Shown here in pieces: positions 8,565 to 17,063 of a stretch of 64,000 nucleotides of DNA. The position numbers and the translations under genes were made by a program. Source of the stretch: Arenibacter certesii DSM 19833 (GTDB lineage Bacteria; Bacteroidota; Bacteroidia; Flavobacteriales; Flavobacteriaceae). The DNA lies in contig NZ_AUCB01000005.1 in NCBI RefSeq assembly GCF_000429545.1, positions 1 through 64,000 of the forward strand, given 5' to 3'. The notes under the pieces are model-generated. The model saw only the letters and a program-made list of their open reading frames with translations. It was not told where the DNA came from and searched no databases. Numbering within the stretch: position 1 is the first letter of the stretch; each line of letters starts with the position of its first letter.

Positions 8565-9338
8565 ATGGCATTGAAAAACATATTTAAACTGATCCTTAAC
8601 TCGGTTCCTAGACCAATACTTATAAATTTAAGCTATGTAGCCAGGCCCATATTGGCATTGGCCATGCGTGGCACTAAGTACACCGACCCTATAGATGGAA
8701 AAACCTTTAGGAAGTTTCTACCCTATGGTTATGAGCGTCCGCGAGAAAACGTGTTGTCCCCCTCCACTCTATCCTTGGAACGGCACAGATTATTGTGGTT
8801 GTATCTAAAAAACGAAACGGATTTTTTTAAAAAGCGTCTCAAAGTTTTACACTTTGCACCAGAACAGGCATTCTACAAACGTTTTGGGAAACTTGAAAAT
8901 TTAGATTATACCACCACCGATCTAGAATCTCCTTTAGCAGATATTACAGCGGACATTTGCGATCTACCTTTTCAGGATAACACTTATGATGTAGTTCTTT
9001 GTAACCATGTGTTAGAACACATACAAGATGACACTCAGGCAATGAAAGAACTTTATAGAATCTTAAAACCTGGTGGCTGGGGAATTTTTCAGATCCCTCA
9101 AGATTTAAAAAGAGCCCACACTTTTGAAGACAACACCATTACAGACAGGAAGGAAAGAGCCAAAATATTTGGTCAGTACGATCATGTGCGGATTTATGGA
9201 CGTGACTATTTTGACAAACTACGTACTATTGGTTTTAAGGTAACGGAGGTAGACTACACCAACACGAAACTAACCCCTGATGAAGTAGACCGCTACCGTT
9301 TGGCACCAGGGGAAATAATCCCACTGGTAACCAAATAA
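8565..9338 (+). CDS. Class I SAM-dependent methyltransferase
   Basis: The 257-residue protein has a methyltransferase-11 type Rossmann core. The glycine-rich SAM loop is replaced by LHFAPEQAFYKRF (about residues 103-115). It is followed by an acidic second strand (YTTTDLESPLADI), the D-I-C-D-L-P-F segment, NHVLEHIQDD, and LYRILKPGGWGIFQIP. The 'HFAPEQ' variant of motif I is typical of a subgroup often found near glycan or lipid assembly genes. The substrate is unknown. It ends directly against the apbE stop (convergent; the two stop codons are adjacent at 9338/9339), with no obvious terminator between them. Confidence 0.85.
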   Translation: MALKNIFKLILNSVPRPILINLSYVARPILALAMRGTKYTDPIDGKTFRKFLPYGYERPRENVLSPSTLSLERHRLLWLYLKNETDFFKKRLKVLHFAPEQAFYKRFGKLENLDYTTTDLESPLADITADICDLPFQDNTYDVVLCNHVLEHIQDDTQAMKELYRILKPGGWGIFQIPQDLKRAHTFEDNTITDRKERAKIFGQYDHVRIYGRDYFDKLRTIGFKVTEVDYTNTKLTPDEVDRYRLAPGEIIPLVTK

Positions 9339-10370
9339 TTATTTTATCACCATCGTTTTAAAACCATCGGTCATATACTCCAATACCTCCCCGCTATCAT
9401 CCAAATATATAATATAACCCTCCAAAGTTTCATCTGCATTTAATATCTCCTTGGAGTGCGCCAGGTCCATCGCCATAAATGCGGTAGCATAGGCGTCTGC
9501 AGTAGCACAGTCCTTCGCCACTATTGTTACGGCCAGGATATTGGAGTTTTTGGTAAATCCGGTCAATGGATCAATGGTATGTACATATTTGTCACCCGTA
9601 TCTGGATCAATTTTAAACTTCCTATAATTCCCAGAAGAGGCCATTGCATTATCCTTCATATTTACGGTTTTCTTGGAAGTCCTTTCCCAATCCATCTGGG
9701 GGTCGTCTATAGCCACTACCCATTGCTTATTCTTAATGGCATTCTCACCTTTCGCAACCAGTTCTCCCCCTACTTCAAGCAAATAATTCTTAATCCCTTT
9801 AGCATCTAAGAACACTGCTATTCTATCTACTGCATATCCTTTAGCAATAGCATTAAAATCGAAATAAATAGTAGGGTCAGCTTTTGTTATCTTATTCTCT
9901 GGCGTGATACTCACTTTATTAAAACCCACATATTGCAAAAGACTATCTACACGCTCGCTATTCATATCCAGCTCCTTTCCTGGACCAAAGCCCCATGCAT
10001 TGACCAAAGCGCCCACAGTGGGGTCAAAATAGCCCTCAGTGGCAGTATATATCTCATTAGAAAGGTTAAACACCTCCTTAAACATATGATCTACTACCAC
10101 AGTAGTATCGCCACTATTAATCCTAGAAATATCCGAATTAGGGATATAGGTAGACATAGATTGGTTTATTACCTTAAAGATAGAATCGATCTCCTTTTGA
10201 TAGTCGAGCTCTTCTTCCGCGATATAGATCAAGCTATAAGTGGTCCCCAGCGCTTCTCCTACATTACCATTTTTCACCCACTTCCCATTTTTCTGCCCAC
10301 AACCCATAACCAGGAATAAAAGTGGAATGGTAATTATCCAGGAATAATTATAATTTAACAAGTCCTTCAT
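9339..10370 (-). CDS. apbE: FAD:protein FMN transferase, lipoprotein
   Basis: ApbE attaches FMN through a phosphodiester bond to a Thr of NqrB and NqrC. The 343-residue protein is a lipoprotein (lipobox LVMGC near residue 24), placing it on the outer face of the inner membrane, where the NqrC flavin site is. Family motifs seen include FDFNAIAKGYAVD (FAD/Mg binding), LLEVGGELVAKG, YVHTIDPLTG and CATADAYATAFM. It overlaps the upstream 119-codon gene by 23 bases, so translation is probably coupled, and it lies just downstream of nqrA-F. That position strongly supports its role in maturing this Nqr complex. Confidence 0.95.
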   Translation of the reverse strand: MKDLLNYNYSWIITIPLLFLVMGCGQKNGKWVKNGNVGEALGTTYSLIYIAEEELDYQKEIDSIFKVINQSMSTYIPNSDISRINSGDTTVVVDHMFKEVFNLSNEIYTATEGYFDPTVGALVNAWGFGPGKELDMNSERVDSLLQYVGFNKVSITPENKITKADPTIYFDFNAIAKGYAVDRIAVFLDAKGIKNYLLEVGGELVAKGENAIKNKQWVVAIDDPQMDWERTSKKTVNMKDNAMASSGNYRKFKIDPDTGDKYVHTIDPLTGFTKNSNILAVTIVAKDCATADAYATAFMAMDLAHSKEILNADETLEGYIIYLDDSGEVLEYMTDGFKTMVIK

Positions 10371-10707
10371 ATTCTAAAATATAGTCTTCATTTAAATAAA
10401 CCGGTAAGCTTCTATCTACAGCATTGTAGAGCCCTACTCCTGCATAATACGCCTCCCCCTCCTGTTTCTCTGCGTGATCTTTCATTTTCTGCATAAATTC
10501 CTCATCATACGCTTTAGGATCTAACGGATAGGGAACATTACGAACCACAATAAAATGAAGCTTCCTGTCTTTTAAGCACACAAATTGTGGATTTTTTTTA
10601 AGCTCACTATTCACCCCCATAAATTCGTACCCTTGGGCCTCTAGCTCTTTTCCAACAATATTCATGGCCAGATTATGCAATTCCTGATTGGTTAATTCTT
10701 TTCTCAT
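10348..10707 (-). CDS. Conserved small protein linked to nqr/apbE
   Basis: The 119-residue soluble protein has no signal peptide or membrane segment. It contains an LKKNPQFVCLKDRKLHFIVVRN segment (about residues 36-57) and AYYAGVGLYNA near the C terminus. Flavobacterial homologues occur between nqrF and apbE and are, as I recall, often labelled 'NqrF' by transfer, but nothing here resembles the NqrF domains (no 2Fe-2S Cys set, no FAD/NADH fold). The strand pattern suggests a small alpha/beta fold with one conserved Cys. It overlaps apbE by 23 bases. A role in Nqr maturation or FMN delivery is inference from position only. Confidence 0.75.
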   Translation of the reverse strand: MRKELTNQELHNLAMNIVGKELEAQGYEFMGVNSELKKNPQFVCLKDRKLHFIVVRNVPYPLDPKAYDEEFMQKMKDHAEKQEGEAYYAGVGLYNAVDRSLPVYLNEDYILEYEGLVKL

Positions 10708-10734
10708 TTTAAATATTAAAATAAATAAACGGTT

Positions 10735-10776
10735 AAAAAAAAGAGACCTGTCTTGTTTTGGAAACAGGACAGGTCT
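10735..10776 (-). terminator. Terminator of the nqr operon
   Basis: A 15-base stem (agacctgtcttgttt / aaacaggacaggtct, one G-T pair) with a three-base loop lies 33-65 bases after the nqrF stop. Read leftward it is followed by eight Ts. It separates nqrA-F from the 119-codon gene and apbE, which must use read-through or their own promoter. Confidence 0.85.
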
Positions 10777-10808
10777 TTAAAATCATTTAGATAAATATCA
10801 ACTTTGGA

Positions 10809-12116
10809 TTACCCACCAAAATCATCAAATCTAATATGCTCATCCGGGATACCAAAATCTTCTCCCATTTTCTGTACCGCCTTGTTCATCAATGGAGGTC
10901 CACAGAAGTACAATTCAATATCTTCTGGATTTTCGTGATGGTTAAGGTAGTTTTCTATTACACAATTGTGAATAAATCCAACGAACCCATCTCCAGGAGC
11001 ATCTATATTCTCTTTTACTTTCCAGTTATCTTCCTCTAATGGTTCTGAAAGTGCCAAGTAGAATTTAAAGTTAGGGAACTGATCCTCCAACTGCTTAAAA
11101 TGATCCAAATAGAATAACTCACGTTTAGACCTACCACCATACCAATAAGTAACCTTTCTATTGGTTTTTAGGGTGTGGAACAAATGATATAGATGCGATC
11201 TCATTGGAGCCATTCCGGCACCACCACCTACGTACAACATCTCAGACTCAGATTCATTGATAAAGAACTCACCGTAAGGTCCAGAAATAATACACTTATC
11301 GCCTTTCTTTAGGTTAAAGATATAGGATGATGCAATACCTGGGTTTACATCCATCCATCCATTTTTGTTCCTATCCCATGGCGGAGTAGCAATACGTACG
11401 TTCAACATAATCTCTCTTCCTTCAGCAGGGTAAGAAGCCATAGAATAAGCTCTTTCTACCGTTTCGGAGTTTTTCATTACTAAAGGCCATAGGTTAAATT
11501 TGTCCCATTCTGCCTGAAACTTATCTGGTGTCTCGTGCTCTTCTGGGTGCGCAGTGATATCCATTTCAGAGAATTTCACCTCACATTCAGGAATCTCAAT
11601 TTGAATATATCCGCCAGCCTTATAGCCCATATCTTCGGGAATTTCAACTACGAACTCCTTAATAAAGGATGCCACGTTATAGTTTCTAACGACGGTAGCC
11701 TCCCATTTTTTAATACCAAAGACTTCTTCAGGAATGGTGATGTCCATATCCTGTTTTACCTTTACCTGGCAAGCCAAACGAATTCCTTCACTTAATTCCC
11801 TTCTAGAGAAGTGCGGGGTTTCTGTAGGCAATGCTTCTCCACCACCTTCTAGAACGTGGCACTCGCACTGAATACAAGTTCCACCTCCACCACAGGCAGA
11901 TGGAAGGAAGATCTTTTGATTTCCTAAGGTGGTCAATAGACTGTCTCCAGAACCAACTTCAATTTTTCTTTCCCCATTAATGGTAATGGTCACTGGTCCT
12001 GACGGGGATAATTTCTCTTTGGTGAACAGCAAAAGTGCCACCAACAATAACAACAGTATTAAAAACGCGATTACTGTTATCAGTATAGTTCCAAGTGTGC
12101 TTGTAGCTAATATCAT
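10809..12116 (-). CDS. nqrF: Na+-NQR subunit F (NADH, FAD and 2Fe-2S subunit)
   Basis: NqrF takes hydride from NADH onto FAD and passes electrons through a 2Fe-2S centre into the complex. The 435-residue protein has one N-terminal membrane helix (about 8-31), then a ferredoxin domain with Cys75, Cys81, Cys84 and Cys116. The reductase domain follows: RAYSMAS for FAD, SGPYGEFF, and YVGGGAGMAPMRSH for NADH. It ends in the conserved RFDDFGG. It is the last gene of nqrABCDEF, three bases after nqrE. Confidence 0.97.
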   Translation of the reverse strand: MILATSTLGTILITVIAFLILLLLLVALLLFTKEKLSPSGPVTITINGERKIEVGSGDSLLTTLGNQKIFLPSACGGGGTCIQCECHVLEGGGEALPTETPHFSRRELSEGIRLACQVKVKQDMDITIPEEVFGIKKWEATVVRNYNVASFIKEFVVEIPEDMGYKAGGYIQIEIPECEVKFSEMDITAHPEEHETPDKFQAEWDKFNLWPLVMKNSETVERAYSMASYPAEGREIMLNVRIATPPWDRNKNGWMDVNPGIASSYIFNLKKGDKCIISGPYGEFFINESESEMLYVGGGAGMAPMRSHLYHLFHTLKTNRKVTYWYGGRSKRELFYLDHFKQLEDQFPNFKFYLALSEPLEEDNWKVKENIDAPGDGFVGFIHNCVIENYLNHHENPEDIELYFCGPPLMNKAVQKMGEDFGIPDEHIRFDDFGG

Positions 12117-12119
12117 CTT

Positions 12120-12860
12120 CTAGTTTTTGTTTTTTATAGCGTTGTTATAGGAAACGGTATTTTCTTTAGCCTCTTCCGAAATTTTATCCTCATTCTCTTT
12201 TTGAACTGTAGTAGGCACTTCTTCCTGAGCAGCTTCGTCTCCCCCGGTCAACATACCTCCAAAGCTCATGAAACCAATTGCCATTAGACCTGTAATTATA
12301 AAGGTAATGCCAAGACCTCTTAAAGGTGCAGGCACATTAGAATATCTAATTTTCTCTCTAATAGCAGCGATGGCCAGAATAGCAAGGAACCATCCTATCC
12401 CAGAACTAAGTCCATAATTAAAGGCCAATCCTAAAGTCTGGATATCTCTAGACTGCATAAACAAAGATCCACCTAAGATGGCACAGTTTACTGCAATAAG
12501 CGGTAAAAATATCCCCAAGGAATTATAAAGGGCAGGAGAGAATTTCTCCACTACAATCTCTACCAATTGCACCATAGTAGCAATAGTCGCGATAAACAGA
12601 ATAAAGGATAAAAATCCAAGATTATAATCGGCGTACTCTGGTCCTAACCATGCCAATGCCCCATCCCTAAGAAGGTACTGATCTAACAACCAGTTTAAAG
12701 GAACCGTCACAGCCAATACAAAGATTACCGCAGCTCCAAGACCTACTGCTGTAGCTACCCTTTTGGATACCGCCAGATAGGAACACATTCCTAAGAAGGT
12801 CGCAAATACCATATTATCAATAAATATGGATTTAAAAAATAACTCTATATGTTCTAACAT
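12120..12860 (-). CDS. nqrE: Na+-NQR subunit E with C-terminal extension
   Basis: This integral membrane subunit is homologous to NqrD, with six predicted helices arranged as an inverted repeat around conserved cysteines (CSYLAVS near residue 26 and NCAILGGSLF near 125). In characterised Nqr these coordinate an intramembrane iron centre. The protein is 246 residues, about 45 longer than the roughly 200 typical of proteobacterial NqrE. The extra part after residue 200 is Glu/Lys/Asn-rich (GGDEAAQEEV, then ENEDKISEEAKEN) and is predicted soluble. The extension may be a clade trait. Confidence 0.95.
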   Translation of the reverse strand: MLEHIELFFKSIFIDNMVFATFLGMCSYLAVSKRVATAVGLGAAVIFVLAVTVPLNWLLDQYLLRDGALAWLGPEYADYNLGFLSFILFIATIATMVQLVEIVVEKFSPALYNSLGIFLPLIAVNCAILGGSLFMQSRDIQTLGLAFNYGLSSGIGWFLAILAIAAIREKIRYSNVPAPLRGLGITFIITGLMAIGFMSFGGMLTGGDEAAQEEVPTTVQKENEDKISEEAKENTVSYNNAIKNKN

Positions 12861-12884
12861 AACATTCTATTATTTTGGTAACTA

Positions 12885-13532
12885 CTAGTTTTCTTCTATT
12901 AAGGCCTTATTTCTTGAACGCTGTACCCAGATAATGAGTCCAACCACGATCAATGCCATTGGTGACAACAACATAAACCCGTTGTTCTCATAGCCTATGG
13001 AATATAGTCCGGTTTTAGCGATAGGATCACCCAAGACCTTATATCCTAGCAAGGTCCCAGAACCTAAAAGCTCTCTAAAGAAACCAATGATAACTAGAAT
13101 AACTCCATATCCAGCGGCATTTCCAATACCGTCCAAGAAGGATCTCCAAGTTCCGTTGGCCAAAGCAAAAGCCTCAAAACGTCCCATAATGATACAGTTG
13201 GTAATGATTAACCCCACAAAAACAGATAGGGTTTTACTAAGCTCATAGGCGAACGCCTTTAAAACTTGATCCACTATAATCACAAGAGTCGCTACAACGA
13301 CCAATTGAACAATAATTCTAATTTTTGATGGGATGATGTTTCTCATCAAGGAAATAACAACGTTCCCCATTCCCATTACAAACAATACCGAAATTGCCAT
13401 TACTATAGAGGCTTTTAATTCGGCTGTAATTGCTAGGGCAGAACATATACCCAATACCTGAATGGTAATAGGGTTGTTATCCGATAGCGGATCTAATAAT
13501 AGATTTGTATCTTTTTTTGAAAGTAGTGCCAT
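12885..13532 (-). CDS. nqrD: Na+-NQR subunit D
   Basis: The 215-residue membrane subunit has six helices. It carries the paired Cys motifs of the NqrD/RnfE family (QVLGICSALAIT near residue 30 and TNCIIMGRFEAFA near residue 113). It pairs with NqrE around the iron site and the quinone/Na+ path. Its start is three bases from the nqrC stop and its end is 24 bases before nqrE. It is flanked by the other five subunits, so the assignment is secure. Confidence 0.96.
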   Translation of the reverse strand: MALLSKKDTNLLLDPLSDNNPITIQVLGICSALAITAELKASIVMAISVLFVMGMGNVVISLMRNIIPSKIRIIVQLVVVATLVIIVDQVLKAFAYELSKTLSVFVGLIITNCIIMGRFEAFALANGTWRSFLDGIGNAAGYGVILVIIGFFRELLGSGTLLGYKVLGDPIAKTGLYSIGYENNGFMLLSPMALIVVGLIIWVQRSRNKALIEEN

Positions 13533-13535
13533 AGT

Positions 13536-14291
13536 TTATTTTTTAACTCTTATGGTTTCCAAATAGGGTTTATATAAATTTAAAGTTTCTCTGATCATTG
13601 CGGTAACTCCATTACCAGTGATCGTAGAACCTGCCAATGCATCTACAGCATTATCGTCTTTTCGCTCATTGGTAGGGTCATTGTTTCCCTTAGCAACTTC
13701 AACACCTACGTATCTACTTCCGCTAAGGACAGACTCCCCAATAAAATCGTCCATAAAATAACGTTGGTTAATATTTGCACCAAGACCTGGCGTTTCACCA
13801 GCGTGGTCAAAGAAAACACCTTGAACTACCATATTAGCGTCTAAAGACATAAATCCCCATATTGCATCCCAGAGCCCTTTGCCCCGCATAGGGATAATAT
13901 AGTATTCTTTTCCATCTCTTTCTCCAACAAATAAGGGAAGTCTTCTTTCCTTACCTGTCTTTGCCAAAGATTCTTCTTTTTTAAGATCAATGAGGTACGC
14001 ATTCTCATCCTTAGTAATATCATCACCTTGAATAACCAATTGCTCTTTAATGTACTTTTCGAATTCGCCCGCTACTTCGCTGGTTGAAACAAAATTTACA
14101 CTGCCTTCATCATCTCCATTCTCATTTACCCCCATGGCATAAAGAATGTTCTGTTGCTTCTCTAATCTTTCGTTTTCACTGATCTTTCCACTAAGTGATG
14201 AAGCTAAAAAAGCTAAAACCGATCCAACGATAACCACCATAATGGCGGCAAAAATAACCGTATAACTATTCTTCTCTGTATTAACTGCCAT
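13536..14291 (-). CDS. nqrC: Na+-NQR subunit C (covalent FMN subunit)
   Basis: The 251-residue protein has one N-terminal membrane helix (about 11-32) and an exported FMN-binding domain. The flavinylation site should be Thr223 in D217-A-L-A-G-S-T223-I-T, followed by GNGVTAM. The usual motif for ApbE substrates is DxxSGAT; here it is AGST, so two positions differ while Asp and Thr are kept. GETPGLGA (166-172) is the other family motif. The ApbE that should modify it is encoded in the same region. Confidence 0.95.
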   Translation of the reverse strand: MAVNTEKNSYTVIFAAIMVVIVGSVLAFLASSLSGKISENERLEKQQNILYAMGVNENGDDEGSVNFVSTSEVAGEFEKYIKEQLVIQGDDITKDENAYLIDLKKEESLAKTGKERRLPLFVGERDGKEYYIIPMRGKGLWDAIWGFMSLDANMVVQGVFFDHAGETPGLGANINQRYFMDDFIGESVLSGSRYVGVEVAKGNNDPTNERKDDNAVDALAGSTITGNGVTAMIRETLNLYKPYLETIRVKK

Positions 14292-14293
14292 GT

Positions 14294-15562
14294 CTATACT
14301 GTTTCTGCTTTTAATTTTTCTGCTTTTCCTTCACCATCCGTAGGTAAAACCATAGCATTTTTTGCACGTTTCAACCTTCTGTTTATATTTCCTTTAACCA
14401 CATAATGATCAATTGTAGGAGCAAATACGTTCATTAACAAGATGGCCAAGAAAACCCCTTCTGGATAAGCTGGATTGAATACCCTGATCAATACAGAGAT
14501 CAATCCAATAAAGAACCCATAGATCCATTTTCCACGATTGGTCTGTGCTCCCGTTACCGGGTCAGTAGCCATATACACGATACCAAATGCCAATCCACCC
14601 ACTAGTAAGTGCTTCCAATACTCAAAGCTCATTAAACCATAAAAGGTACTTGTCTCTGTAATCCAACCTGCAGAAACGGCGACGTTAAAAATAAGTCCCA
14701 TAATTAAAGAACCTGCAACGGCACTTACCATAATCCTCCAACTGGCAACTTTAGTAAAAAGTAAAAAGAGTCCACCTAGAAGAATTAGCAAAGTTGAAGT
14801 TTCCCCAACGGAACCGGGGATAAATCCGTAGAACATATCAGCAACAGAATAAGACATCTCTGAAGTCTTTCCCTGAGCCAAGAAACCTAATACAGTTTCC
14901 CCTGAAATAGCATCTGGACCACCAGCTAAATCAACTGCTTGGTGCACCCATACCTTATCACCACTCATCCAAGTAGGATACGCAAAAAATAAAAATGCTC
15001 TAATGGTCAATGCTGGGTTTAGGATATTCATCCCTGTACCACCAAATACTTCTTTTCCAATTACCACACCAAAGGCAACAGCAACTGCCAACATCCATAA
15101 CGGAGTATCTACAGGAACAATCAAAGGCACCAACATCCCTGTAACCAAATACCCTTCTTCCACTTCATGCCCTTTCATTACGGCAAAAAGAAACTCTATC
15201 GCAAGACCTACCCCATAAGAAACAATTACAAGGGGCAATACCGTCCAAGCTCCCATAATGAAGTTATCCCATGTTAAGAAGTTTCCAAAAAGAGATGCTT
15301 CACGGATAATTCCATTAGCAGCATCTACAGCGGCGTAATGTTGATAACCTGCATTGAAGATTCCAAATATTAAAACAGGAACCAATGCCATTATCACCGT
15401 ATTCATGGTACGCTTTAAATCGTCTACTGCACGAATATGAGACCCAGAATGGGTTGTTTCATTAGGCGAATACAAGAAAGTATGCAAGGCATTAAATGCC
15501 GGGGCCATTTTCTTGCCCCTATACTTTTCTTTTAGTTGATGTAAATTATTTTTTAAGCTCAT
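14294..15562 (-). CDS. nqrB: Na+-NQR subunit B
   Basis: The 422-residue membrane subunit has about ten helices, carries covalent FMN and riboflavin, and belongs to the NqrB/RnfD family. The family segment GKEVFGGTGMNILNPALTIR is at about 169-188. The probable FMN threonine is Thr223 in D217-A-I-S-G-E-T223, where the standard motif has Ala instead of Glu222. TDPVTGAQTNRGKWIYG near residue 335 is also conserved. It lies two bases after nqrA and two before nqrC, so the genes are translationally close-packed. Confidence 0.96.
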   Translation of the reverse strand: MSLKNNLHQLKEKYRGKKMAPAFNALHTFLYSPNETTHSGSHIRAVDDLKRTMNTVIMALVPVLIFGIFNAGYQHYAAVDAANGIIREASLFGNFLTWDNFIMGAWTVLPLVIVSYGVGLAIEFLFAVMKGHEVEEGYLVTGMLVPLIVPVDTPLWMLAVAVAFGVVIGKEVFGGTGMNILNPALTIRAFLFFAYPTWMSGDKVWVHQAVDLAGGPDAISGETVLGFLAQGKTSEMSYSVADMFYGFIPGSVGETSTLLILLGGLFLLFTKVASWRIMVSAVAGSLIMGLIFNVAVSAGWITETSTFYGLMSFEYWKHLLVGGLAFGIVYMATDPVTGAQTNRGKWIYGFFIGLISVLIRVFNPAYPEGVFLAILLMNVFAPTIDHYVVKGNINRRLKRAKNAMVLPTDGEGKAEKLKAETV

Positions 15563-15564
15563 CT

Positions 15565-16914
15565 TTATCCTATTTCTTTATATAATAAATCCAACCCTTC
15601 CCTAATAATCTGCTGATGGGGCTGTTTAGAGACACAAATAAATTCAGTAAGTGCGAAATCTTCAGGAGCCACTTCATACAGTCCCAGTTGTTCCATCTCA
15701 TCTATATCCTGTACCATACACGCTTTTAAAAGCTGTAATGGATAAATATCTAAAGGAAAAACCTCTTCATAGAAACCTGTAAGCACAAAGTTTCTATACT
15801 CCCCATTGGTATTGGTATCCAAGTCATATTTCTTCTTTGGCTGCAACCAAGAGAATGTAAGTGACCTAGTAGATGATATCTTATTAAAAACAGGCTTGTT
15901 CCAACCGAAGAATTCATAGTCATCTCCTTCTGGAATTACACTAACGGTGTTATTATAAAAACCTAAGTGACCATCTGGCTGTGTTTTAATACCTGTAAGT
16001 ACATCGCCATTGATAACCCTAAAGTTTTTCGAGTTTACGCCACTGGCATAAAGAAATGTAGAAACTTCCGAACCTATCTTAGTAGTATAGTATTTTGGTG
16101 CTTTTACAGAAGAACCTACTAAAGCTATCACTCGCTCAGGATTATATTTCCCGGTAAGCATTAACTCTCCTATAACCACAAGGTCTTGCGGGGTAATGGT
16201 CCAAGCAACCTCCCCTTTATTAATAGGATCTATTCTATTAATCTGAGTACCCACCAATCCGGCTGGGTGTGGTCCTGACACTTTGTGCAATTCAATCCCC
16301 TCCATTCCCGAGAAAATAGAATTTTCACCTTTCCCTATAGACACATGAACCTTCCCTGGAGTAAGCTTATTCAAAGCGTTCAATGCCGCCTGAATCTCCT
16401 TATCCTTTCCTTTTAACGAAAACTCTAAATTTGCCGCTAAAGGACTGGTTACATATGCCGAAACAAAAATGGCCTTAGGAGCCACCTCTGGATTTGCGAT
16501 AATATCATAAGGCCTTTGTTTGATAAATGGCCAACAACCCGATTTTAACAGCAAAGCCTTTATATCTTCTGCACTGCTGCTTGAAGACACTGGGGCATGA
16601 GCAATAGATTCCTGATTCTTATCGGCTAAAATTTTTAGCGACAATATTCTTCTCCTCGCTCCTCGCTCCACTTCTATTAATTCTCCGCTTACTGGTGAGA
16701 CAAAAAGCATATCTTCCACGTCTTTATTATAAAACAGTGGCTCTCCTGCCTTTACCTCAGCACCTTGCTTAACTAACATTTTGGGAGTAATTCCGTGAAA
16801 TTCCAGAAGATTGATCGCATAAACATTACTCACTACAGCCTTGGAAATAGATTTTTCCGCTTCGCCAATAAGATTAATGTTCAAGCCTTTCTTAATTCGA
16901 ATGTCTTTTGACAT
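15565..16914 (-). CDS. nqrA: Na+-NQR subunit A
   Basis: The 449-residue soluble cytoplasmic subunit is the first gene of the operon. The start MSKDIRIKKGLNINLIGEAEK is typical of the family. An N-terminal barrel-sandwich-like region contains LFYNKDVEDMLFVSPVSGE, and later come PHPAGLVGTQIN and GEYRNFVLTGFYEEVFPLDI. In the complex NqrA contacts NqrB at the quinone end. A -7 element (TAAATTTG read leftward) lies 33 bases upstream of the start, so the operon promoter is visible. Confidence 0.96.
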   Translation of the reverse strand: MSKDIRIKKGLNINLIGEAEKSISKAVVSNVYAINLLEFHGITPKMLVKQGAEVKAGEPLFYNKDVEDMLFVSPVSGELIEVERGARRRILSLKILADKNQESIAHAPVSSSSSAEDIKALLLKSGCWPFIKQRPYDIIANPEVAPKAIFVSAYVTSPLAANLEFSLKGKDKEIQAALNALNKLTPGKVHVSIGKGENSIFSGMEGIELHKVSGPHPAGLVGTQINRIDPINKGEVAWTITPQDLVVIGELMLTGKYNPERVIALVGSSVKAPKYYTTKIGSEVSTFLYASGVNSKNFRVINGDVLTGIKTQPDGHLGFYNNTVSVIPEGDDYEFFGWNKPVFNKISSTRSLTFSWLQPKKKYDLDTNTNGEYRNFVLTGFYEEVFPLDIYPLQLLKACMVQDIDEMEQLGLYEVAPEDFALTEFICVSKQPHQQIIREGLDLLYKEIG

Positions 16915-16947
16915 ATTTAGTAGACCTTAGGTTATCAAAATTTCGTG

Positions 16948-16955
16948 CAAATTTA
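16948..16955 (-). promoter_or_regulatory. Bacteroidota -7 box for the nqr operon
   Basis: CAAATTTA on the plus strand reads TAAATTTG leftward, an exact TAnnTTTG match. It lies 33 bases before the nqrA start. The -33 element is not clear. Confidence 0.6.
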
Positions 16956-17038
16956 GCACTTAATAGAAAGTTTTCATAATAAATATCGATAAATTTAGTG
17001 TTTGATAGCCCCAATCGACATTAGGCCCGCTTTTTGTT

Positions 17039-17046
17039 TACCTTTA
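17039..17046 (+). promoter_or_regulatory. Probable -7 box for the Plug-like gene
   Basis: TACCTTTA is one base from TAnnTTTG. It lies 17 bases before the ATG at 17064 and downstream of the ATG at 17034, which supports 17064 as the real start. Confidence 0.45.
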
Positions 17047-17063
17047 CCCTAAAAATTGGCCAC

